Assembly (NCBI RefSeq): GCF_010548145.1
Contig: NZ_JAAGLN010000028.1
Coordinates: 1 to 46,371, forward strand
From: Streptomyces sp. SID10853
GTDB lineage: Bacteria > Actinomycetota > Actinomycetes > Streptomycetales > Streptomycetaceae
Length of the DNA stretch: 46,371 nt
Direction of reading: 5' to 3'
Program-made: the position numbers and the translations under genes
Part shown: positions 17,811 through 26,088 of the stretch, piece after piece
How positions within the stretch are numbered: position 1 is the stretch's first letter
Layout of the letters: each line of letters opens with the position of its first letter
The notes under the pieces: model-generated
The model's database searches: none
What the model was told of the DNA's origin: nothing
What the model saw: only the letters and a program-made list of their open reading frames with translations

Positions 17811-17859
17811 CCGAAGCGATCCGAACCAGACCGAAGCGAACGCCGGCCAACCAGAGCGA
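17811..17859 (+). repeat. Three direct repeats at 20-bp spacing upstream of the GtrA gene
   Basis: CCGAAGCGA (17811-17819), CCGAAGCGA (17831-17839) and CCAGAGCGA (17851-17859) recur exactly 20 bp apart. They end 18 bp before the GtrA start codon. TTGACT (17803-17808), a possible -35 box, directly precedes the first copy. The spacing of roughly two helical turns suggests a same-face protein-binding array. Confidence 0.5.
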
Positions 17860-17877
17860 ACGGGGCTATCGACCACC

Positions 17878-18360
17878 ATGAGCGATTCCGGCGGGATGCG
17901 GACGCGGGTGCAGCGGCTCTGGCGCGAGGTCGCCAAGTTCGGCGCGGTGGGGGCGCTGGGCCTGCTGGTCAACATGGCGGCGTTCAACCTGCTCCGCCAC
18001 ACGACCTCCCTGCAGGTGGTACGGGCCAGTGTGCTGGCGACCGTCATCGCCGTCGTCTTCAACTACATCGGCCTGCGCTACTTCGCCTACCGGGACCGCG
18101 AGAAGAGCGGACGGGCCAGGGAGATGGGGCTGTTCCTGCTGTTCAGCCTGGTCGGCGCGGTGATCGAGAACGGGATCCTCTACGCGGCGACCTACGGCGC
18201 CGACTGGAACTCCCCGCTGCAGAGCAACTTCTTCAAGTTCCTCGGTATCGCCGTCGCGACGCTCTTCCGCTTCTGGTCCTACCGCACCTGGGTGTTCCGG
18301 ACGCTGCCGGCGTCGGACCCCGCCCCGGCACCGACGCTGGTGGAGGCGGGCCCGGAGTAG
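17878..18360 (+). CDS. GtrA family membrane protein
   Basis: A 160-residue GtrA-family protein with four predicted membrane helices (about 22-42, 48-68, 84-104, 115-135). The start VAKFGAVGALGLLVNMAAFN and the segment FNYIGLRYFAYRD are diagnostic, as is the C-terminal FRFWSYRTWVF. GtrA proteins are thought to flip or present undecaprenyl-phosphate sugars for glycosylation of wall polymers, which would fit the nearby LCP and UDP-glucose dehydrogenase genes. The start is the ATG at 17878; a longer reading would translate the repeat array. The stop codon is inside a terminator hairpin. Confidence 0.9.
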   Translation: MSDSGGMRTRVQRLWREVAKFGAVGALGLLVNMAAFNLLRHTTSLQVVRASVLATVIAVVFNYIGLRYFAYRDREKSGRAREMGLFLLFSLVGAVIENGILYAATYGADWNSPLQSNFFKFLGIAVATLFRFWSYRTWVFRTLPASDPAPAPTLVEAGPE

Positions 18361-18368
18361 GGCCCGCC
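18345..18368. terminator. Hairpin overlapping the GtrA stop codon
   Basis: GGCGGGCCC (18345-18353) pairs with GGGCCCGCC (18360-18368), placing the TAG stop in the loop. It serves the convergent GtrA and histidine-kinase genes. Confidence 0.65.
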
Positions 18369-18389
18369 CGGGACCCACGCCCCCCCCGG

Positions 18390-19685
18390 TCACCGGATGG
18401 TCGGCTGCGGCGGCTCCTCCGGGCCGGGCAGGCTGTTCTGCTTCAGCGGGTCCTTCGACACCCGGCTCAGGAAGAGCGCGAAGACCGGCGGGTGCTGCTG
18501 GAGCATTTCGAGCCGCCCGCCGTCCGCCTCCGCCAGATCGCGGGCCACCGCGAGACCGATACCGGTGGAGTTGCGCCCGCTGATGGTCCGCTCGAAGATC
18601 CGGGCCCCGAGGTCGGGCGGCACACCCGGCCCCTCGTCCGTCACCTCGACGACCGTCTGGGTACCGGTGACCCGGGAACGGACCGCGACGGTGCCGCCAC
18701 CGTGCATCAGCGAGTTCTCGATCAGCGCCGCCATCACCTGGGCCACCGCGCCCGGTGTGCCGATGGCCCGCAGCCCGCGCTTCCCCGACCGTACGATCGC
18801 CCGCCCCGCGCTGCGGTACGCCGGGCGCCACTCCTGGAGCTGCTGGGTGACGACCTCGTCCAGGTCGAAGGTGACGGCGGAGCCGGTGCGCGGGTCGCGG
18901 GAGTTGGTCAGCAGCCGCTCCACGACGTCCGTCAGCCGCTCGACCTGGGTCAGCGCGATGGTCGCCTCCTCCTTCACCGTGTCCAGATCCTCGGTGAGGG
19001 TGATCTCCTCCAGCCGCATGGAGAGCGCGGTCAGCGGCGTACGGAGCTGGTGCGAGGCGTCGGCGGCCAGCCGGCGCTCGGCGGTCAGCATCCGGGTGAT
19101 CCGCTCGGCCGACGCGTCCAGCACATCGGCGACCCGGTCCAGCTCCGGCACCGCGTACCGCTTGTGCCGGGGACGCGGGTCGCCGGAGCCGAGACGTTCG
19201 GCGGTCTCGGCGAGGTCGGTGAGCGGCGAGGTGAGCTTGTTGGCCTGGCGTACGGCGAGGAGCACCGCCGAGACGATCGCGAGGAGCGCCACCCCACCGA
19301 TGATGAGCAGGGTCCGGCCGACCTCGCGGGTCACCGTGGAGCCCGCTTCCTCGACGGTGACCTGCTCACCGTCGGCGCCGGTCGCCTTGCCCCTGATGAC
19401 GCTGCCCTGCGGCTCGGTGCCGAGCCTGATGGTGTCCCGGCCGGGGATCTTGATCACCGAGTAGCGGTGGGCGTCGACCTGGTCGTGCAGGATCGACTCG
19501 GTGACCCGTTCGTCGCCGAGGATCCGGCTCTCGACGATGCTCGCGAGGCGCAGCGCCTCGGAGTCCACGCTCTCCTGGGCACTGCTGCTGATGGTGCGTG
19601 TCTCGACGATGACGAGCGAGACGCCGAAGACGGCGATCACGACGAGTACGACGGCGAGCGTGGAGTTGATGAGTCGGCGGCGCAT
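18390..19685 (-). CDS. Sensor histidine kinase
   Basis: A 431-residue membrane kinase. The first membrane helix is about 8-27, an extracytoplasmic sensor spans about 28-123, and the second helix (about 124-144) leads into a HAMP linker (145-200). The phosphoacceptor is His212 in DASHQLRTPLTAL. The ATP lid has ALIENSLMHGGG (N box), DEGPGVPP (G1) and GIGLAVARDL (G2). It lies 30 bp downstream of its response regulator gene. The extracytoplasmic domain has no motif that identifies the signal. Confidence 0.94.
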   Translation of the reverse strand: MRRRLINSTLAVVLVVIAVFGVSLVIVETRTISSSAQESVDSEALRLASIVESRILGDERVTESILHDQVDAHRYSVIKIPGRDTIRLGTEPQGSVIRGKATGADGEQVTVEEAGSTVTREVGRTLLIIGGVALLAIVSAVLLAVRQANKLTSPLTDLAETAERLGSGDPRPRHKRYAVPELDRVADVLDASAERITRMLTAERRLAADASHQLRTPLTALSMRLEEITLTEDLDTVKEEATIALTQVERLTDVVERLLTNSRDPRTGSAVTFDLDEVVTQQLQEWRPAYRSAGRAIVRSGKRGLRAIGTPGAVAQVMAALIENSLMHGGGTVAVRSRVTGTQTVVEVTDEGPGVPPDLGARIFERTISGRNSTGIGLAVARDLAEADGGRLEMLQQHPPVFALFLSRVSKDPLKQNSLPGPEEPPQPTIR

Positions 19686-19715
19686 GCGGCAAGTGTCGCA
19701 GTCGCGCCGCGGGCC

Positions 19716-20393
19716 TCAGCTCTTCTCGAAGCGGAAGCCGACACCCCGCACGGTGGCGATGTAGCGCGGGTTCGCCGCGTCGTCACCGAGCTTCTTGCGC
19801 AGCCAGGAGATGTGCATGTCGAGGGTCTTGGTGGACGACCACCAGGTGGTGTCCCAGACCTCGCGCATCAGCTGGTCCCGGGTGACGACCCGGCCCGCGT
19901 CCCTGACCAGGACCCGCAGCAGGTCGAACTCCTTCGCGGTGAGCTGGAGTTCCTCGTCGCCCATCCAGGCGCGGTGCGACTCGACGTCGATCCGCACGCC
20001 GTGGGTGGCGGGCTGCGGGGCGGTCTCGGCGGCGCCGCGCCGCAGCAGCGCCCGTACGCGCGCCAGCAGCTCGGCGAGCCGGAACGGCTTGGTGACGTAG
20101 TCGTCGGCGCCGGCGTCCAGGCCGACCACCGTGTCGACCTCGTCGGCGCGGGCGGTGAGCACCAGGACCGGCACCGTGTGCCCGTCGGCGCGCAGCCGCC
20201 TGGCCACCTCGAGACCGTCCATGCCGGGCAGCCCCAGGTCCAGGACGACCAGGTCGATCCCTCCTTGAAGGCCGGCGTCGAGCGCGGTCGGTCCGTCTTC
20301 CCGCACCTCGACCTCGTAACCCTCCCGACGCAGTGCGCGGGCCAGCGGCTCCGAGATGGATGCGTCGTCCTCGGCGAGCAGTACACGGGTCAT
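19716..20393 (-). CDS. OmpR/PhoB-type response regulator
   Basis: A 225-residue regulator. The receiver domain (1-115) has Asp9-Asp10, phosphorylation site Asp52 in VVLDLGLPGMDG, Thr80 and Lys102 in DYVTKPF. The winged-helix output domain includes LTAKEFDLLRVLVRDAG, STKTLDMHISWLRKKLGDD and the wing RGVGFRF. I start at the ATG at 20393 because the receiver begins there; the longer upstream reading is leader. No good ribosome-binding site precedes it. Partner of the adjacent kinase. Confidence 0.95.
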   Translation of the reverse strand: MTRVLLAEDDASISEPLARALRREGYEVEVREDGPTALDAGLQGGIDLVVLDLGLPGMDGLEVARRLRADGHTVPVLVLTARADEVDTVVGLDAGADDYVTKPFRLAELLARVRALLRRGAAETAPQPATHGVRIDVESHRAWMGDEELQLTAKEFDLLRVLVRDAGRVVTRDQLMREVWDTTWWSSTKTLDMHISWLRKKLGDDAANPRYIATVRGVGFRFEKS

Positions 20394-20587
20394 GAAGGTG
20401 ATGGTAGACCGCGACGGGTCATGCTCGTGAGGTGATCGCCAAGGGCTACAGGTCTGGGTGGCTATCGGGATTACCGCCTTCGAATACAGTGGCCAGTTCC
20501 GGCATTCACCTGTGATCCATGTCTCAACCCCTTTCAAATGCCGCAGCTGCCTCTTTATGGTGGCGATACGCCTGTAGCAGTACTTGG

Positions 20588-20620
20588 GGTCCTTTGGCCT
20601 GCCTTGATGCGCCAAAGACC
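20588..20620. other. Hairpin in the long gap upstream of the peptide transporter
   Basis: GGTCCTTTGGC (20588-20598) pairs with GCCAAAGACC (20611-20620), leaving one bulged C. It lies in the 463-bp gap (20394-20856) between the response regulator and the transporter. The 5-prime part of this gap (20394-20585) is less GC-rich than its surroundings and probably contains both divergent promoters, but I cannot name the boxes. Confidence 0.4.
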
Positions 20621-20674
20621 CTTTATCTGTGCGCGGTTGGTACCCCGGCCGCGCGGACAGTGAATGACCTAGCG

Positions 20675-20811
20675 GCCGGGCCCTGTGCGCGAGGAAGCGC
20701 ACGGAGCGTGGATCCCGGCGTGGTCTCCCCCCTCGGTACGGAACCCATCCGGCTGGCCCCTCTGGCGTGGGGCGGGGACGGACCACGCCGGTGCCGGCCA
20801 CCCCCCACCGG
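20675..20811 (+). promoter_or_regulatory. Structured leader of the peptide transporter gene
   Basis: Four helices are visible. A: GCCGGG (20675-20680) with CCCGGC (20714-20719). B: GTGCGC (20685-20690) with GCGCAC (20697-20702), closing a GAGGAA loop. C: GGCGTGGTC (20717-20725) with GACCACGCC (20781-20789). D: CCGGTG (20788-20793) with CACCGG (20806-20811). A and C share 20717-20719, and C and D share 20788-20789, so they partly compete. It ends 45 nt before the start codon. No known riboswitch consensus was recognised. Confidence 0.45.
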
Positions 20812-20856
20812 GCGCGTCACCGATCTGCGGCGCGTCCCGAAAAGCAAGGAACGACC

Positions 20857-22338
20857 ATGGCGTCAAGCCTGACGAAGGCTCCGGACACCCCGGAAAAGAC
20901 CTTCTTCGGCCACCCCCGCGGCCTGGCACCGCTCTTCATGACGGAGATGTGGGAGCGTTTCAGCTTCTACGGCATGAGGGCTCTGCTCCCGCTGTACCTG
21001 GTGTCCAGCGACGGTCCGCATCTGAGCATGGCCACCGCGACGGCGATCTACTCGATCTACCTGGCGATGGTCTACCTCCTCACCATGCCGGGCGGCTGGT
21101 TCGGCGACCGCGTCTGGGGGGCCCGCAAAACGGTCACCATCGCGGCCTCGGTCATCATGGTCGGGCATCTCACACTGGCGCTGCCCGGTACGGGCTCGTT
21201 CTTCGCGGGTCTGGCGCTCGTCGCGTTCGGTTCCGGACTGCTGAAGGCCAACATCTCGACGATGGTCGGGCATCTGTACAAGGGCCCCGACGACCCGCGC
21301 CGTGACGGTGGCTTCACCGTCTTCTACATGGGCATCAACATAGGTTCCTTCTTCGCGCCGCTGGTCATCGGTACGGTCGGCGAGAACGTGAACTGGCACC
21401 TCGGCTTCGCCCTCGCGGCGGTCGGCATGGCGCTCGGTCTGCTGCAGTTCCTCATCGGCACCCGCCACCTGAACGAGCGCAGCAGCATCGTCCCGAAGCC
21501 GCTGTCGGCGCAGGAGCGCAGCTCGGTCCTGACCAAGGGCCTGATCTGCCTGATCATCGCCGCGGTCTTCTACGGCATCGTGGTCTTCAGCGGCGCCTTC
21601 ACCCAGAACTGGGCGCTCTACCCGATCACCGTGCTCGGTCTGCTCATCCCGATCGGTGTCCTGGTGCGCATGAAGCGCGACCGGGAGCTGTCCGGCCTGG
21701 AGCAGAAGAAGATCTCCGGGTACATCTGGTTCTTCGTGGCCGCGGCCGTCTTCTGGATGATCTACGACCAGGGCGGCTCCACGATGTCGCTCTTCGGCGA
21801 GAACTCCACGACGAACAGCCTGCTCGGCTTCCACTTCCCGACGTCCTGGTACCAGTCGGTGAACCCGGTCTTCGTCATGGCGCTGGCCCCGGTCGTCGCC
21901 TGGATATGGCTGGCTCTCAACAAGAGGGGCAAGGAGCCGAGCACGGTCGTCAAGTTCGTCTCGGGTCTCTTCCTGATAGGCGTCTCCTTCTTCGTCTTCA
22001 TGCTGCCGCTGATGTCGACGACGGACGGCTCGCGGGTCAGCCCGATGTGGCTGGTGGCGATCTACTTCGTCCAGACCGTCGGTGAGCTGTGCCTCTCGCC
22101 GGTCGGCCTCTCGGTGACCACGAAGATGGCTCCGGCGAAGTACGCCAGCCAGATGATGGGTGTCTGGTTCCTCGCCGTCACGGCCGGTGACTGCGTCACC
22201 AGCCTGATGTCGCTCTCGGGCGTCAACCTCAACAAGTCCGGCATGGTCGGGCTCGAAGCGGCGCTCGCCGTGGTCGCGGCCGTGGCGATCTGGATGTACC
22301 GCGGCAAGGTCAGGGAGCTCATGGGCGACGTCCGCTGA
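20857..22338 (+). CDS. POT/PTR family peptide:proton symporter
   Basis: A 493-residue transporter with about 12-14 membrane helices that imports di- and tripeptides with protons. The family signature ExxERFxxYG is present as EMWERFSFYG (30-39). The PTR2 motifs DRVWGARKTV and FYMGINIGSFFAP are also clear, as is the later GELCLSPVGLSVT segment. AAGGA lies about 6 nt before the ATG. The gene is monocistronic between a long structured leader and a strong terminator. Length fits bacterial POT transporters. Confidence 0.95.
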   Translation: MASSLTKAPDTPEKTFFGHPRGLAPLFMTEMWERFSFYGMRALLPLYLVSSDGPHLSMATATAIYSIYLAMVYLLTMPGGWFGDRVWGARKTVTIAASVIMVGHLTLALPGTGSFFAGLALVAFGSGLLKANISTMVGHLYKGPDDPRRDGGFTVFYMGINIGSFFAPLVIGTVGENVNWHLGFALAAVGMALGLLQFLIGTRHLNERSSIVPKPLSAQERSSVLTKGLICLIIAAVFYGIVVFSGAFTQNWALYPITVLGLLIPIGVLVRMKRDRELSGLEQKKISGYIWFFVAAAVFWMIYDQGGSTMSLFGENSTTNSLLGFHFPTSWYQSVNPVFVMALAPVVAWIWLALNKRGKEPSTVVKFVSGLFLIGVSFFVFMLPLMSTTDGSRVSPMWLVAIYFVQTVGELCLSPVGLSVTTKMAPAKYASQMMGVWFLAVTAGDCVTSLMSLSGVNLNKSGMVGLEAALAVVAAVAIWMYRGKVRELMGDVR

Positions 22339-22365
22339 CGCCGTTCCCGCCTGCTGTACGACGAG

Positions 22366-22401
22366 GGCCCCGCCGCACCGGTCAGGTGCGGCGGGGCCTT
22401 T
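22366..22401 (+). terminator. Intrinsic terminator of the peptide transporter gene
   Basis: GGCCCCGCCGCACC (22366-22379) pairs perfectly with GGTGCGGCGGGGCC (22385-22398) around a 5-nt loop and is followed by TTTCTC. Confidence 0.9.
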
Positions 22402-22404
22402 CTC

Positions 22405-22452
22405 GTAGGCGTTCTCGTGCGGGTTCCCGTAGGCGTTCTCGTGCGGGTTCCC
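22405..22452. repeat. 24-bp tandem duplication
   Basis: GTAGGCGTTCTCGTGCGGGT plus TCCC occurs twice head to tail (22405-22428, 22429-22452). Two degenerate 12-bp copies (GTACGCGCTCCC, GTACGCGCCGGG) follow. It lies between the transporter terminator and the stop of the LAETG surface protein. Noncoding on both strands as far as I can tell. Confidence 0.8.
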
Positions 22453-22508
22453 GTACGCGCTCCCGTACGCGCCGGGAGCCTGCCGGGGGTGTGCGCCCGG
22501 GGCAGGGG

Positions 22509-23915
22509 TCAGCGGGTGCCGCGCAGCCTCCTCCACGGGGTGAAGGTGAACACGGCGCCGCCCAGCAGGATCACGGTGCCGGCCACCAGGCCGAGCGCCC
22601 GCAGACCGCCGTTGTCGCTCGCGCCGGTCTCGGCGAGCCCGCCGCTGCTGCTGGTGCTGCCGCCCGCGCCGCCGGCCGCCGTACCGCCGGTGGTGCCACC
22701 GGTCGATGTGCCGCCGGACGCGCCGCCCGGCTGGGCCGATGTGTCGAGCTGCAGGGAGACCGCGACGTTCGCCGGCGGGGTGCAGGTGGTAGTCGTACCG
22801 AGCGCCTTGACCGTCAGTACGCCGGGGCTGAGCGTCGCCTTGCCGTCCGCGCCCGGCTTGTACGTACCGGTGAGGTCGGGGATCTCGATCGGTGCGCCCG
22901 ACTTGATGGCCGACTTGTTGGCCGGGCCCACCACATGGACCGTTCCCTTGTCGGCGCCGCCGAGCTTGACCTCCATGGACGGGACGACCGAACCCGCGGG
23001 GATGTCGGCCGGGCTGTCCATCACGGACTTGCTGAACTTCACGTCGAGGCCGTAGTCCCCGCCGCTCTTCTTCGCGTTGATCTGCACCGGAGATGTGGCG
23101 TTCTTGTCGCCGATGGGCGTCTTGCAGGCGTAGGCGACGGAGACCTGCTTGCCGGTGAAGTCCGTCGCGCCCCCGGTGCCGCCCGTGGTGGTCCCACCGG
23201 TGCTGGTGCCGCCCGTGGTGGTCCCGCCGGTGGTCGTCCCTGCGGTCGTGCCGCCGGTGGTGGTGCCCCCGGTCGTGGTGCCGGCCGTCGTGCCGCCGGT
23301 GGTGGTGCCGCCCGTGGTCGTACCGGCCGTCGTGCCCCCCGTGGTGGTGCCGCCGGTGGTCGTACCGCCGCCGTCCGTGACCTTGATGGTGGCCGACGAC
23401 TTCACCGTCTCCTTCGGCGAGCACTTGGTGTCCGTGGAGATCGGCTTGCTGACGTTGATGTTGTACTTGTCGGCCGTCAGCGTGACGTCACCGGCCTTGG
23501 TGAGCTTCAGCTTGCCCGTCATGTCCGAGAGGATCATGGGGGCGCCCTTGGGGATGGCCGGATTGGTCCTGGGCCCCTGCATGTCCAGGTCCGCGGTCTG
23601 CGCGCCCGCCACCTTGACCGTGCCGGTCGGCTGCACGGTGTTGGCGTCCAGATCGAGGATGTCCGGGTTCTTGGAAGCGGCCGAGACCGTCTTCCACACG
23701 ACGTCGACCTCGTCGCCCACCTTCGCCGTGGCGGGCGCCGTGATCGCCACCTCGGTCGTGCCCTCGATGGCCGGCAGGCCGGAAATCGCGGGCGGTATGC
23801 ACTCGGTCTTGTACGAGACGTCCGCGGCCTGGGCGGGGCCCGCGGCCAGCATGATTCCCGCACCGCCGAGCATCAGCGCCAATCCCGCCGCGCTCATCCT
23901 CCGTTGTCTGATCAC
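22509..23915 (-). CDS. LAETG-anchored surface protein with two related domains
   Basis: A 468-residue surface protein. The signal peptide ends near AQA (30). Domain 1 (about 32-168) is flanked by Cys39 and Cys165. A Gly/Thr linker (183-250) is built from a 14-residue repeat ending TTAG. Domain 2 (about 255-380) is flanked by Cys264 (CKTPIGDKN) and Cys378 (ALGTTTTCTP). A second Gly-rich linker leads to the sorting signal LAETG (427-431), a membrane helix (about 438-458) and a basic tail WRRLRGTR. LAxTG suits class E sortases. Domain 2 is the domain of the LPKTG protein in the same operon. The GTG start overlaps the previous stop (GTGA). Ligand unknown. Confidence 0.9.
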   Translation of the reverse strand: MIRQRRMSAAGLALMLGGAGIMLAAGPAQAADVSYKTECIPPAISGLPAIEGTTEVAITAPATAKVGDEVDVVWKTVSAASKNPDILDLDANTVQPTGTVKVAGAQTADLDMQGPRTNPAIPKGAPMILSDMTGKLKLTKAGDVTLTADKYNINVSKPISTDTKCSPKETVKSSATIKVTDGGGTTTGGTTTGGTTAGTTTGGTTTGGTTAGTTTGGTTTGGTTAGTTTGGTTTGGTSTGGTTTGGTGGATDFTGKQVSVAYACKTPIGDKNATSPVQINAKKSGGDYGLDVKFSKSVMDSPADIPAGSVVPSMEVKLGGADKGTVHVVGPANKSAIKSGAPIEIPDLTGTYKPGADGKATLSPGVLTVKALGTTTTCTPPANVAVSLQLDTSAQPGGASGGTSTGGTTGGTAAGGAGGSTSSSGGLAETGASDNGGLRALGLVAGTVILLGGAVFTFTPWRRLRGTR

Positions 23916-25039
23916 GAGTTTCCCTTCGTCGTCGGGTGCTTCTCGGCCGGGTGGTGCTCAGACGGTGCGGTGTCCGGGGTGAACCACGGCAGAGCCGTGG
24001 CCGTCGGGGGCTGCGGCCCGTCGGCGGGCGGCGCCGCCCGCTCGGGCCTGCGGAGCGAGGGCATGCGCACGGCGAGTCCTGGCAGCAGCGCGTTCCGGTG
24101 GCGGCCGGCGCCACCGGCCGTACCGCGCGCGGACCGGGGCCTGACCTTGTCGACGACGGCCATGCCGATACGGAACACGGCGGCCGGCACGACCACGCAC
24201 AGCAGCAGCCAGAAGAACGTGACACCCCAGGGGCGCCCCACCCCCCAGGGCTGCTCGATCAGCACCTTGCCCGCGTACTTGACCGCGATCTGGTAGTCGC
24301 CGTGTGCCCCCGTGGTCAGTTCGGCGTCCAGCTTGATCCGCGCCTTCTTGCCGGGTGCGATCGTGCCGTGCCACTGCCGGTCCTCCCACTGCGGGGCGAA
24401 CACGCCGTGCGAGGTGCCGAGGGAGAAGAGCGGGTCCTTGACCGGCGTCGAGCCGAGATTGCCCACGGTGAAGACGACGGTCCTGCCGGGCGGCGCCCCG
24501 AACCAGGTGAGCACTCCGCTCGACCCTTCGAGGCGGGCGCCGGACAGCACCGCGAGCCGGCCGCCGGGCGGCGGCTTCGGCAGCGCCGCGACCGGATGGC
24601 CCGCGACCTTGAACTCGACGTCGGTGGCCGCCTGTTCACCGGTCACCGTGGCGATGTGCACCACGCACGGGCAGGGTTTGGGCGGCTCGGCGACCGGCAG
24701 CTTCTTGCTGAAGGCGCCCTTGGAGTCGGTGGTGACGGCGCGCCCCTCGGAGTTGGCGCAGGCGTTGGTGCCGCCGATCACGCCGCGGGCCGGGCTGGAC
24801 TGACCGCAGATCAGCATCATGAGCAGCGCGTCGGGGCGCCAGCCGGTGCCCTTGACGGTGATGTCGCCGCCCTTGCCCGCCTGTTGCTGGGAGAGCGTGG
24901 CGCCCGGCTTGCCGGCCGCGACCGCGGCGGCGCCGGTGGCCGGGGCCGGCGCCAGGGCGGGGACGAGCGCGAGGAGGAAGGCCAGTGCCGCTCCCCGGCT
25001 GCCGATGGCCCGCAGCCACCGGGCGGGTTCGATCTTCAC
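23912..25039 (-). CDS. Membrane-anchored protein with neocarzinostatin-like domain
   Basis: A 375-residue extracytoplasmic protein. The signal peptide spans 1-38. Residues 46-145 resemble the neocarzinostatin apoprotein beta-sandwich: ATLSQQQAGKGGDITVKGTGW, then a strand with MMLICGQ. The four cysteines (78, 94, 123, 125) differ from the chromoprotein pattern. A second beta-rich region (about 160-260) includes GRTVVFTVGNLGSTPVKDP, like the DUF916/DUF11 folds that pack against partners. One membrane helix (272-296) is followed by a cytoplasmic Pro/Arg tail. GTG start and stop both overlap neighbours by 4 bp. Structural or adhesive role inferred; no enzymatic motif. Confidence 0.8.
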   Translation of the reverse strand: MKIEPARWLRAIGSRGAALAFLLALVPALAPAPATGAAAVAAGKPGATLSQQQAGKGGDITVKGTGWRPDALLMMLICGQSSPARGVIGGTNACANSEGRAVTTDSKGAFSKKLPVAEPPKPCPCVVHIATVTGEQAATDVEFKVAGHPVAALPKPPPGGRLAVLSGARLEGSSGVLTWFGAPPGRTVVFTVGNLGSTPVKDPLFSLGTSHGVFAPQWEDRQWHGTIAPGKKARIKLDAELTTGAHGDYQIAVKYAGKVLIEQPWGVGRPWGVTFFWLLLCVVVPAAVFRIGMAVVDKVRPRSARGTAGGAGRHRNALLPGLAVRMPSLRRPERAAPPADGPQPPTATALPWFTPDTAPSEHHPAEKHPTTKGNS

Positions 25040-26046
25040 GTTGCCGCTCCCGCCGTCGCCGGTTCGCTGTCGGTGTGCCTGGTGTCGGTGTGCCTGGTGT
25101 CGCCGCTGTGTCCGGTGTCGCTGTCCCTCATGTGCGGGTCAGGTCCCGCCCCGGTCCCCCGGGCGCGTCTGCGCCGTACGGCGAACCAGCCGGCCGTACC
25201 GGCCGACACCAGGGCCAGGAGCCCGGCCATCCGCCACCACGGCACGAACACCGCCGAAGCGGAGCCCGTCCCGCGCGCTCCGCCCCCGGCCGTCACCACG
25301 AGGTGCACGGACGCCGAATCGAGCGCCGGCGCATGCGGCCACTTCTCCGTGAGCTGTACGCGCCGCCCCGGCAGCAGTTCCACCGGCAGCGTGCGCCCCG
25401 CGATGTGGTGGGCGCCGCTGACGAGCCCGTCGGCGCGTACGTCGAGGTGCGGGGTGAGGGTGGTGTTGCCGCGGTTCACGAGTGTGTAGCGGATCAGCCC
25501 CGGCCCCTTGTCGACCCGGACGTCCTCCACGGTCAGCGCCGAGAGTGTCGGCCCGCTGACCCGCAACTGCACCCGTACCCCGGCCTGGTGCCCGCCGGAC
25601 GACGCCACGATCGCGGCCGGGTGGTCGCCCGGTTCTGCGGTGGCGGGGACCGTGACGCTGAAGGGCACCCGGGCGCTGGTGCGCGCCGGGACCTTCACCG
25701 TGCGGGCGGCCGGCGTGATCCAGGTGTTGTCCGCGGCGCGGAGCGCGGACCCGCCCGACGCCGTGTTGTACGCCTCGGCGCCCCGCAGCCGTACGGTCAC
25801 CGCCTTCCTGCCCGGATTGGTCAGCGCCAGGGTGTCCTCCAGGACGGTGCCCGGCGCCCCCTCCAGATAGAAGTACGGCCGGCCGTCCGCGCTGGGCCTG
25901 GTCCCGCCGCCGGTCGCGGGCGCGGCCGTCCACCCCGGCCCGCCGGACGCCGGCTCCGCCGCGGACGCGGGTACGAGCGCGGGTCCGGCGGAGCAGAGCA
26001 GTACGGCAGCCGTGAGCACGGCGGAACGGATGGTGCGCGTGAGCAT
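25036..26046 (-). CDS. DUF916/WxL-type membrane-anchored surface protein
   Basis: A 336-residue protein with signal peptide (1-30), a DUF916-like domain (about 55-160), a second Ig-like domain (about 165-255), one membrane helix (269-289) and a His/Asp/Thr-repeat tail (GDTRHTDTRHTD). Typical DUF916 features are YFYLEGAPGTVLEDTLALTN, the RLRGAEAYN strand, and VTVPATAEPGDHPAAIVAS, which matches the family pattern of a Pro-Gly-(D/E)-(H/Y)-x-(G/A) turn before an xAxI strand. In Firmicutes such proteins bind peptidoglycan and hold WxL proteins at the surface. Second gene of the operon. GGGAG precedes the ATG. Confidence 0.82.
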   Translation of the reverse strand: MLTRTIRSAVLTAAVLLCSAGPALVPASAAEPASGGPGWTAAPATGGGTRPSADGRPYFYLEGAPGTVLEDTLALTNPGRKAVTVRLRGAEAYNTASGGSALRAADNTWITPAARTVKVPARTSARVPFSVTVPATAEPGDHPAAIVASSGGHQAGVRVQLRVSGPTLSALTVEDVRVDKGPGLIRYTLVNRGNTTLTPHLDVRADGLVSGAHHIAGRTLPVELLPGRRVQLTEKWPHAPALDSASVHLVVTAGGGARGTGSASAVFVPWWRMAGLLALVSAGTAGWFAVRRRRARGTGAGPDPHMRDSDTGHSGDTRHTDTRHTDSEPATAGAAT

Positions 26047-26088
26047 GAAAGGACTCCCTGTTGCCCTGTGGCCCTGGTGTTCAGCCCG

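Noticed and set aside
17761..17877. Longer GtrA start at 17761
   Set aside because: It would translate the regular 20-bp repeat array, and family members begin near the VAKFGAVG helix. The ATG at 17878 fits length and family.
20675..20856. c-di-AMP (ydaO) or cobalamin riboswitch before the peptide transporter
   Set aside because: A GGAACCCA stretch is reminiscent, but the required GGGGUGAAUC-type and downstream conserved segments are missing, and the cobalamin box is absent. Kept only as a structured leader of unknown type.
20863..23424. An open frame of about 850 codons on the minus strand across the peptide transporter and the surface protein
   Set aside because: It is opposite the strongly supported POT gene, is dominated by Arg/Gly/His/Asp low complexity, and is a product of high GC with few stop codons. 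The same holds for the long minus-strand frames at 669-2687 and 2836-6306 opposite the LCP genes.
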